Shown piece by piece: positions 30,332 through 35,239 of a stretch of 35,239 nt of DNA. A model generated the notes under the pieces. It had not been told where the DNA came from, did not search any database, and saw nothing but the letters and a program-made list of their open reading frames with translations. The stretch is from a virus: IMG/VR virus record IMGVR_UViG_3300045003_000028, positions 1 to 35,239 of that record; one strand, given 5' to 3'. Within the stretch, counting starts at the first letter, position 1. The number at the start of each line of letters is the position of its first letter. The position numbers and the translations under genes are program-made.

Positions 30332-30729
30332 CAACCGAACGCGATCTCATGCGCGCCGGGTACCCACCATCTAGAGTCGGCGTTTACAAAAAAACCGGAA
30401 AGCCTATCACGCAAGACGTTGGAGGTAGGCTTGTTGCAGCGTACGCAGCGCGGGTTCATACAACTGAAGCGCTAGAGAACGGCCGTTACAGCGTCCGCGT
30501 CATATTCTCTACAGAACAAGAGGATGCGGTAGAATTCTCGGAAGCCCTGCAATCATTCGCTGAACTATACGCGAACGATTTCGTCTCAGTCCCGTTGGCG
30601 GCGCTTGCCGAGTTCATTGAATGGTCAATGTGCGCCCGCGACCGCATGGATCACGACGGAAAGCGGAAGTGGCAAGAGGCCCGCGCCGCTCTCTCTGTCC
30701 TAGCGGCGGAGTGCGGAAAGGCGAAATAG
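30328..30729 (+). CDS. 133-residue protein, unusual base composition
   Basis: The ATG at 30328 (ATGA overlap with the previous stop) gives a soluble alpha/beta protein. The N-terminus is basic (RDLMRAGYPPSRVGVYKKTG) and the middle is amphipathic (DAVEFSEALQSFAELYANDF). Codon use and GC are clearly lower than in the flanking genes, with runs such as AAAAAAA near 30390. This suggests recent acquisition from elsewhere. Function is unknown. Confidence 0.58.
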   Translation: MTTERDLMRAGYPPSRVGVYKKTGKPITQDVGGRLVAAYAARVHTTEALENGRYSVRVIFSTEQEDAVEFSEALQSFAELYANDFVSVPLAALAEFIEWSMCARDRMDHDGKRKWQEARAALSVLAAECGKAK

Positions 30730-30730
30730 C

Positions 30731-31114
30731 ATGAGCACCAAGGAAGCCCAGCGCGCCGCCTCAGACGCCTACCGCAAGCGCCAGAAGGAAGCCGGGTTCA
30801 AGCAACTCGGCTTCATGCTGTCGCCCGAGGCTCTGGCCGCACTCGACAGGCTCGCCATCAACGGCAAGTCCAAAGCCAAAGCCGTCAACGAAGCGCTGAT
30901 CATAGCGGTGGAGTGGAAGGAGAGGCGCGCGCTGTTGGGACAGATCGTCGAAGGCGCGATGCCTGTGGGGCCGGACTTCCACGATCGTCCCTCCCCACCC
31001 TCGCAAGGCTTAAAGGGGGACGGCGCGACCCATAAGAAGCCCAGCAAACCCAAGCTGGACCTAAGCGGAGTCTCCGTTCATCCAGATCTAGCCAAGAAAG
31101 GAGGTCGGAAGTGA
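30731..31114 (+). CDS. Basic protein, possible DNA-binding (RHH-like) regulator
   Basis: This is a 127-residue, Lys-rich protein. Residues ~10-50 have a strand-helix-helix pattern (KQLGFMLSPEALAALDRLAINGKSK followed by AVNEALI, not all one motif) resembling ribbon-helix-helix repressors. The C-terminal part is Pro/Lys-rich and disordered. It starts one base after the previous stop. Its likely DNA-binding nature and its position in the cassette suggest a regulatory role. No operator is shown. Confidence 0.55.
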   Translation: MSTKEAQRAASDAYRKRQKEAGFKQLGFMLSPEALAALDRLAINGKSKAKAVNEALIIAVEWKERRALLGQIVEGAMPVGPDFHDRPSPPSQGLKGDGATHKKPSKPKLDLSGVSVHPDLAKKGGRK

Positions 31115-31308
31115 GCGATCCGATCGTTGCTCAGCGAGATTCCGGCGCGTTCCTTTGCCTGCACGGCGAGGAACGCTTGGAATTGAAGGCCGCTAGCCTT
31201 CCCGAGGCTGTCCGAGAGATAATCCGGCTCGGTAAGCCGTGCCCCCACCTCTGGTGGAACAAGCGCGGCCAAGAGATGGAGATCCCGAAGGCCGTACTGC
31301 CACGCTAG
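31111..31308 (+). CDS. Small protein with GTG start, unknown
   Basis: This is a 65-residue protein. A GTG at 31111 overlaps the previous TGA by four bases and is preceded by a strong SD (AAAGGAGG). The pattern is mixed, ending in Trp-Trp and basic residues (CPHLWWNKRGQEMEIPK). It is the last gene before the hairpin at 31315. No family is recognised. Confidence 0.6.
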   Translation: MSDPIVAQRDSGAFLCLHGEERLELKAASLPEAVREIIRLGKPCPHLWWNKRGQEMEIPKAVLPR

Positions 31309-31314
31309 CCTATC

Positions 31315-31350
31315 GACCCCAGCGAGAGCTTTTACGCTGTCGCTGGGGTC
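31315..31350 (+). terminator. Strong inverted-repeat hairpin closing the plus cassette
   Basis: GACCCCAGCGA (31315-31325) and TCGCTGGGGTC (31340-31350) pair over 11 bases, with an additional AGC/GCT inner stem. It lies seven bases after the TAG of the 65-residue gene. The T-run is weak (TAACTGT), so termination may be partial or bidirectional, but the position is right for a cassette end. Confidence 0.6.
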
Positions 31351-31743
31351 TAACTGTCCCGTTCTGTTTGATTGGCAGTGACAGAAGCGGGCTCACTGGG
31401 GGTGAAAAGTGCCGCTGTTGTCCGCGTGTGTTGGCCCGATGCTATGGCAGTCGGCACACGACGGAGGGGCCACCCGCGGCGCTCCCCTCGGTATTCTTGT
31501 TGGCCGCCTACGGCCATATCGGAATGGGGAAGGCTGGGCGCGGCTGGATGGCTGGAAAACATGGGCCATAGCCTTGGCCGCGCTGCCTGCTAGGCGCAAG
31601 AGCGCTAGCTAAGCCTTTTGTACGATTTCAGGGGTGCTGCGGTCAAGCCGTTTCGTCGCGGCGGTTCACCTTTCCTTCGGGAACCTTCTGGTATATACAT
31701 TGTTTATCCGGGACCCGCACACCCGGTAGTAAGGACGGAAAAC
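31351..31743. other. Stretch without a confident gene before mazEF
   Basis: Several small frames exist. The best is 31409-31612 (+), with GGGGGTG before a GTG and a Trp/Ala-rich end of 67 residues, but it shows no family and fits chance coding in GC-rich DNA. A weak hairpin near 31591-31606 followed by CCTTTT could end it. The last ~55 bases hold the mazE leader with possible operator sequences, listed separately. Confidence 0.3.
31691..31726 (+). promoter_or_regulatory. mazEF leader with palindromes
   Basis: GTATATAC (31691-31698) is a perfect eight-base palindrome and lies in an AT-rich patch suited to a -10 region. CCGGG (31708-31712) pairs with CCCGG (31722-31726). MazE-type antitoxins usually bind such palindromes together with MazF to repress their own operon. 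A modest SD (AAGGACGG) is before the ATG at 31744. The operator role is inference. Confidence 0.45.
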
Positions 31744-31980
31744 ATGCAAACGACCGTATCAAAATGGGGAAACAGCTTGGCACTCCGTTTGCCGCGCCAC
31801 ATCGCGGAGAGCGTGCGCCTCAGCGAGGGGCAGACGGTCGACGTCGAAGTGGCTGACGAGGCTATCGTCGTTCGGCCGACGCGCAAGCGATTCAAGCTCG
31901 CCGATCTGCTCGCCGACTATCCGGCGGAGCGCCGAACGGAGGTCGAGTGGGGTAAGCCCGAGGGGGACGAGGCGTGGTGA
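31744..31980 (+). CDS. mazE: MazE-type antitoxin (AbrB/SpoVT fold)
   Basis: This is a 78-residue protein. The N-terminal ~45 residues (VSKWGNSLALRLPRHIAE, then LSEGQTVDVEVADEAIVVRP) are the swapped-hairpin DNA-binding AbrB/MazE domain. The acidic C-terminal end (VEWGKPEGDEAW) is the part that embraces the toxin. Its TGA at 31978-31980 overlaps the start of mazF. It neutralises MazF and autoregulates the pair. It is a phage-borne addiction or defence module, a use known for type II systems in phages. Confidence 0.87.
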   Translation: MQTTVSKWGNSLALRLPRHIAESVRLSEGQTVDVEVADEAIVVRPTRKRFKLADLLADYPAERRTEVEWGKPEGDEAW

Positions 31981-32324
31981 ATCAACCCTATCAGCCAGAT
32001 CGAGGGGACTTCATCTGGCTGAATTTCACCCCGCAAGCTGGAACGGAGCAGGCTGGACACCGGCCTGCTCTGGTTCTCTCTGCGCGAGACTACAACATCG
32101 CAACAGGCCACTGCTTCGTCGTTCCGGTAACAACGGTCGATAAGCCAAGCTCGTTCGACGTGCCCGTTCCACGCGGCGCGAAGCTTACGGGCTTCATCCT
32201 CGCCAATCAGCTGCGCGACCTGGACTGGATCGCCCGCGGCGCATCGTTCCATAGCAAATGCGACGAGAACACCCTTTGCGAGGTGATCGGTCGCATCGAG
32301 GCTATCCTTTCCATCGATTGCTGA
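31974..32324 (+). CDS. mazF: MazF-type mRNA endoribonuclease toxin
   Basis: This is a 116-residue protein with a GTG start at 31974 (31977 is also possible), overlapping mazE. It aligns by eye with MazF throughout: GDFIWLNFTPQAGTEQAGHRP, ALVLSARDYNIATGHCFVVP, the T-T pair after it, ILANQLRDLDWIARGA and the C-terminal helix IGRIEAIL. The catalytic Arg (in GHRP) and Thr of the active site are present. It cleaves mRNA at short sites when the labile antitoxin is lost. It stops eight bases before the convergent minus-strand gene. Confidence 0.88.
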   Translation: MVNQPYQPDRGDFIWLNFTPQAGTEQAGHRPALVLSARDYNIATGHCFVVPVTTVDKPSSFDVPVPRGAKLTGFILANQLRDLDWIARGASFHSKCDENTLCEVIGRIEAILSIDC

Positions 32325-32329
32325 GGTGG

Positions 32330-33088
32330 TCACGCTGCCTGCAGCTCATCCTCGCGAGTCTTGATCAGCCCGTAGTGGAGGGCCAAGAGGCCCAAGGCCT
32401 GCTTAAACATCGGGAATGCCCGCCGACGCTTTCGGGTATCCTGACCAATGGCTTCCCGAAGGCTGAGTTCCTGCCCACAGATCTTGTCGACCAGGGAGAT
32501 CAGGCGCGCGTCGCCGCCGAGCCCAGACGCCACCAATACCCTCCCCGTTCCTCCCTCTGGGATAGAATAGCCTCTGGCCTTATCGAGGTGGTTTAGATCC
32601 GCGATGCGGCCATCGAGTGGATCGAGGTCAGACGCGCCGCCGCCCTGCCCCTTGGGCTTGCCGTACAGCCGCTGGAAGGTCTGCGCGTACCGCGCCCCTC
32701 CCCCAAACTCCTCGTCCGTGATAAGCTTTGCGCGGTGAAGGCGCAGGAGCGGGCTCACCCGCTGGCGGGCGCCGGCGCTGGTCTCGTCGACCGCGTCACC
32801 GCGAATCTGGGCCAAGGCGTCGAACTCCCGCAGAGCCGACGCCGACCAGTTCGCCTCGCGCCTGGCGCTGACACGAGCAGCCAGACTGATTGCCTCTTCG
32901 CCCGCTCGCGCCGCCTTCGCATAGGCCCTCTGCCGCTGCTCTGGCGTGATCGCTACCCGCATGTCGGAGTCGGCTTCCTGCCGGCGATGTTCGATGCGTT
33001 CTAGCGCGCGGATCTCGTCGGCGCTGAGTGGGCAATCGAGCAAAGCCTGCGCTACTCGGCCTATTACGTCTTTGGGCTTGCGGGTCAT
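32330..33088 (-). CDS. Phage protein with DUF6456-like C-terminus
   Basis: This is a 252-residue protein. It starts at the ATG at 33088 (ATGA overlap), which is preferred over a longer frame in the neighbour. The first ~120 residues are helical and charged. Residues ~150-180 include EEFGGGARYAQTFQRLYG, and the end (FPMFKQALGLLALHYGL) resembles the LxxLxxHYGL ending of DUF6456-type proteins, often annotated as phage or cell regulatory proteins in alphaproteobacteria. The match is weak and from memory. It may be a DNA-binding or regulatory protein of the replication cluster. Confidence 0.6.
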   Translation of the reverse strand: MTRKPKDVIGRVAQALLDCPLSADEIRALERIEHRRQEADSDMRVAITPEQRQRAYAKAARAGEEAISLAARVSARREANWSASALREFDALAQIRGDAVDETSAGARQRVSPLLRLHRAKLITDEEFGGGARYAQTFQRLYGKPKGQGGGASDLDPLDGRIADLNHLDKARGYSIPEGGTGRVLVASGLGGDARLISLVDKICGQELSLREAIGQDTRKRRRAFPMFKQALGLLALHYGLIKTREDELQAA

Positions 33089-33846
33089 GTCGCGAGCCTT
33101 TCCGCCACGATCGGGCGCGCGAGGTAGGCGTGTCCGTCGAGCAGATGGCCGCCCTTGTCCGGCGTTCGTCCGCCGACCTGCTTGAAGTTGAAGACGCGGC
33201 CGAGTTCGGCGCTCTGGGCGCGAAGGCTTCTGGCCCATTCGAGGTCCATCGGCCGAGCGTTTCGGCCGCTCTCCCCGCCGACGATGATCCAATCGGGCGC
33301 GTCCTTATCGAGGATCACCGGCCCGAGCAGAGGTTCGAAACTGCCGAAGGTGATCCTAGCACCGAGCGCGCGCGCAGCATCGCGCAGCTTGCGCCGGTCG
33401 CGGTCGTAATCCTCTTGGTCGCCGAACGTGCTGCCGAGCCACGCATTCGGCGGTAGGCCGCCAGCCTCGCGCGCCATGTCCACGGCGTTTCCGATCCGCT
33501 TGGACAGGTAGAGCATGATTAGGTTCGGGCATGCGCGCGCCTCGTCAAAGGCTTCGCGCCGCCATGCTGGAGGCACCTGGTTGTCCCAGATGTCGCCGAG
33601 GCTCAATGAGAAGACGAGGCGGATAACGCCGGCCTCGCTTGCCGCCTTGTTCCACTTGCGTAGGTTCGCCCACGTCGAAGGCGACGTGCGAACGCGCTCA
33701 CCGTGCGGACCCCAGACAACGCGCCCGTAGCGCTTGTCCATCAACTCCTCGGCGTAGCAGAACTCGCATGGCGAGCCGACCTTCGTACATCCGATCCACG
33801 GATTGAAGGTGTGGTCGCACCATTCGATTTTGGTGATCTCGCCCAT
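33085..33846 (-). CDS. Gp37/Gp68-family (DUF5131) protein with Cys cluster
   Basis: This is a 253-residue protein. Its start contains FNPWIGCTKVGSPCEFCYAE, placing Cys20, Cys27 and Cys30 as C-x6-C-x2-C. A similar cluster of three Cys could bind an iron-sulphur cluster, as in radical-SAM-like enzymes, though the classic CxxxCxxC spacing differs. The rest has TIM-barrel-like segments (VRLVFSLSLGDIWDNQVP, ITFGSFEPLLGPV, WIIVGGESG). This family is common in phages and of unknown reaction. Start and stop overlap both neighbours. Confidence 0.8.
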   Translation of the reverse strand: MGEITKIEWCDHTFNPWIGCTKVGSPCEFCYAEELMDKRYGRVVWGPHGERVRTSPSTWANLRKWNKAASEAGVIRLVFSLSLGDIWDNQVPPAWRREAFDEARACPNLIMLYLSKRIGNAVDMAREAGGLPPNAWLGSTFGDQEDYDRDRRKLRDAARALGARITFGSFEPLLGPVILDKDAPDWIIVGGESGRNARPMDLEWARSLRAQSAELGRVFNFKQVGGRTPDKGGHLLDGHAYLARPIVAERLAT

Positions 33847-34076
33847 TACCTCACGCTCTCCCTCAGCCTGTCGGATTCAGCAATTTTCGGCTCGTGGTAC
33901 TCGATCACCCCAAGGTGTCCGAGAATGCGGTAGGCGGTGCGCGTGGCGGAGGCGTCCTCCTCGCGCGATGTCTGGATGATCTGGGCGACGGAGCTGGCGA
34001 GCCGGGCCGTCGCGACGGCTTCGCCGAGGCCTTCCATCACGCGGGCAATCGGTTCCTTGAGGGGGCGGAGGGTCAT
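33846..34076 (-). CDS. Small helical protein, unknown
   Basis: This is a 76-residue protein. The ATG at 34076 shares a base with the TAA of the nuclease gene (TAATG), and its own TAA overlaps the next ATG the same way. The middle (ASSVAQIIQTSREEDASATR) and end (YRILGHLGVIEYHEP) form helices, perhaps winged-helix-like. It could be a DNA-binding partner of the neighbouring replication genes, which is inference. Confidence 0.58.
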   Translation of the reverse strand: MTLRPLKEPIARVMEGLGEAVATARLASSVAQIIQTSREEDASATRTAYRILGHLGVIEYHEPKIAESDRLRESVR

Positions 34077-34783
34077 TAGTCGAACGCGGCCCAACGCGAC
34101 TCTGTCTGTCCGAATTCGAAGCGAGCGCCGCGAGCCTTATCGTAGGCATTGCGCAACACCTCGCCGATCTCGACGTGCTGAACGTTCATGTCCATGAAGC
34201 CATCCTTGACTCCAAGGGCGCGACCTACGGTCTCACAGCAAAACTGCGCCCATTGCCTAAATTCTTCGAACATTTCGTCGCTGAGGTGACTTGATCGGTC
34301 ACCGTTCCTAAGCCGATCAAAATCCGGAGGGGTCTTTTTGAATCCGACCAAACACGGAGCCTGCGTAATTTTACCCGCACCGGTCCACATCATCCGATTG
34401 ATCATCAAGGAAATACTATCACGATTATATTCCGGAAGGTAGGGGTCGAACATATAAATTTGATGCGATGGCTCTGGTGACCTTACGGCCAGAAGTACTA
34501 GCGCGCCCGTGGCGCTGGATAGATCAACGCATTTTTGTCGTTCTTCTGCCGTAGGCTCAGCACCTTTAACCTCAAGCCACACGTCCTGGTGCTCGAAGCC
34601 TCCCGGCATCTTTCTCGGAAATCCCGTCATACGGAAATCAGGTAAATATGGGCCGGACGGGAGGATTACACCCTCCGGCTCATATTCGAACTCTATACCT
34701 TGCGCATCCAAGAACACGGCCCATCTGGCTTCGGTTCGAGACCGGAAACGATACCCCTTCCAAATCGTCTCAATCGGTTTCAT
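34076..34783 (-). CDS. PD-(D/E)XK nuclease-like phage protein
   Basis: This is a 235-residue protein. The N-terminal third shows the nuclease core: Glu18 in SRTEARWAVFLD, Asp49 in YLPDF, and Glu71-x-Lys73 in VWLEVKG, the pattern E...D...ExK of PD-(D/E)XK enzymes, here of a phage type that acts on DNA. The C-terminal two thirds are unique and visibly lower in GC (for example near 34385-34460), suggesting transfer. It overlaps its upstream gene by four bases (ATGA). Whether it resolves junctions or cuts foreign DNA is unknown. Confidence 0.75.
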   Translation of the reverse strand: MKPIETIWKGYRFRSRTEARWAVFLDAQGIEFEYEPEGVILPSGPYLPDFRMTGFPRKMPGGFEHQDVWLEVKGAEPTAEERQKCVDLSSATGALVLLAVRSPEPSHQIYMFDPYLPEYNRDSISLMINRMMWTGAGKITQAPCLVGFKKTPPDFDRLRNGDRSSHLSDEMFEEFRQWAQFCCETVGRALGVKDGFMDMNVQHVEIGEVLRNAYDKARGARFEFGQTESRWAAFD

Positions 34784-35239
34784 GCTGCGCTCTTGGGTCT
34801 AAGATTGAACTCAGAAAGGACGTGATCTGGTACTTGGGTCGATGGATCGTCCGGAGGCGGCCCCATCCTGACGGTCCACTGCGTTCGATCTGCCAGCCAG
34901 TTTCGGACGGCCGCTCGCCAGAAGTCGTCGTCGCGGACGACGGTCGGGATCTGCTTCGGCTTGGCCGGAGCGCCGGCAAGGCGGGCGTCCCGGTTCTGGA
35001 CAGCGATCCTCGCCGCCGTTTCCCAACTCGTCATCGAGCCAGCCCCGCCCTTGTTCCGATGCCAGGCCGCGGCCGAGGTGATCGCTGGCAGGATGTCGGC
35101 GTCCCAGTCGCAGGGCGCGTCGCCTCGCAGCAGCGCGGTCAATCGGGCGATGCTCGCCACACCGGGGCAGACGGCCATGCTCGCGAGTGCATCGCCAGCG
35201 GCCTCCTTGGCTTGGCGGATCTGATCGGGGTCCGGACGC
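34780..35239 (-). CDS. Probable replication-region protein, C-terminal part (5' end beyond the window)
   Basis: The frame is open to the right edge: residues before the first in-window Met continue in frame, beginning RPDPDQIRQAKEAAG. The visible 152 residues include CDWDADILPAITSAAAWHRN and MTSWETAARIAVQNRDARLAG, resembling the C-terminal part of alphaproteobacterial phage replication or DNA-binding proteins (the CDxxxDxLP...SW pattern). The end is Pro-rich and basic. It is a family resemblance from memory and low in detail. Confidence 0.52.
   Translation of the reverse strand, partial: RPDPDQIRQAKEAAGDALASMAVCPGVASIARLTALLRGDAPCDWDADILPAITSAAAWHRNKGGAGSMTSWETAARIAVQNRDARLAGAPAKPKQIPTVVRDDDFWRAAVRNWLADRTQWTVRMGPPPDDPSTQVPDHVLSEFNLRPKSAA

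Noticed and set aside
31372-31593. Plus-strand ORF before mazEF
   Set aside because: It overlaps a second, equally weak frame (31409-31612) and neither has a recognised family. I kept the stretch as a low-confidence note only.
31744-32324. MazEF as a restriction-modification or other defence operon
   Set aside because: Only the two toxin-antitoxin genes are present. The nearby nuclease is convergent and in a different transcription unit.
1-35239. Integrase, attachment sites, tRNA genes, CRISPR array, insertion sequence
   Set aside because: I looked for tyrosine or serine recombinase motifs, cloverleaf-like segments, regularly spaced repeats and transposase motifs and saw none that hold up. 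The phage-versus-prophage question stays open.

Overview
The window is GC-rich (roughly 60-65% by eye) and is almost entirely bacteriophage: either a phage genome fragment or a prophage segment. No integrase, attachment site, tRNA, rRNA or clear host gene is visible, so I cannot tell which. Base composition, the MazEF type, a DUF6456-like C-terminus and the style of the small proteins suggest an alphaproteobacterial host (for example Caulobacterales or a relative). This host call is inference.

Layout. (1) 35239-32330, minus strand: five genes joined by ATGA or TAATG overlaps. They are the 3' part of a probable replication-region protein, a PD-(D/E)XK nuclease-like protein, a small helical protein, a Gp37/Gp68 (DUF5131) protein with a Cys cluster, and a protein with a DUF6456-like end. 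(2) 29874-32324, plus strand: a cassette of five small genes closed by a hairpin, a 435-base stretch without a confident gene, then a MazE/MazF toxin-antitoxin pair. (3) 29568-28840, minus: three or four very small coupled genes, one a 41-residue membrane protein. (4) 28770-6808, minus: packaging, head and tail genes in the order small and large terminase, endonuclease VII-like HNH protein, P22/SU10-type portal, proteasome-like Ntn hydrolase, scaffold, SU10-type (DUF5309) capsid, adaptor, tailspike, tail fibre, nozzle, GNAT-like protein, S74-domain protein, lysozyme-bearing ejection protein and a large ejection protein. A methyltransferase gene sits inverted within this block (14940-15752). 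(5) 6814-1: a small plus-strand membrane protein, then four minus-strand surface proteins, two lysis-type membrane proteins and the start of a metallophosphoesterase.

How it works together. The order portal, scaffold, capsid, adaptor, nozzle and ejection proteins is that of a short-tailed (podovirus) particle. Its receptor-binding equipment is a pectate-lyase-like tailspike, a phage-type tail fibre and probably the four surface proteins at 1000-6585. The most striking point is that six of these surface or fibre proteins begin with textbook Sec signal peptides (positive N-region, hydrophobic core, AxA-type cleavage, usually followed by Gln). Phage tail proteins normally assemble in the cytoplasm, so either a secreted set of depolymerases and adhesins or an unusual assembly or release route is indicated. 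Other points of interest are the proteasome-like Ntn hydrolase between portal and scaffold, the sugar-methyltransferase-like moron, a possible SD-sequestering hairpin before a TTG-start lysis gene, and an RNA-like folded intergenic element near 26759-26838. No conventional endolysin gene is recognisable in the window.
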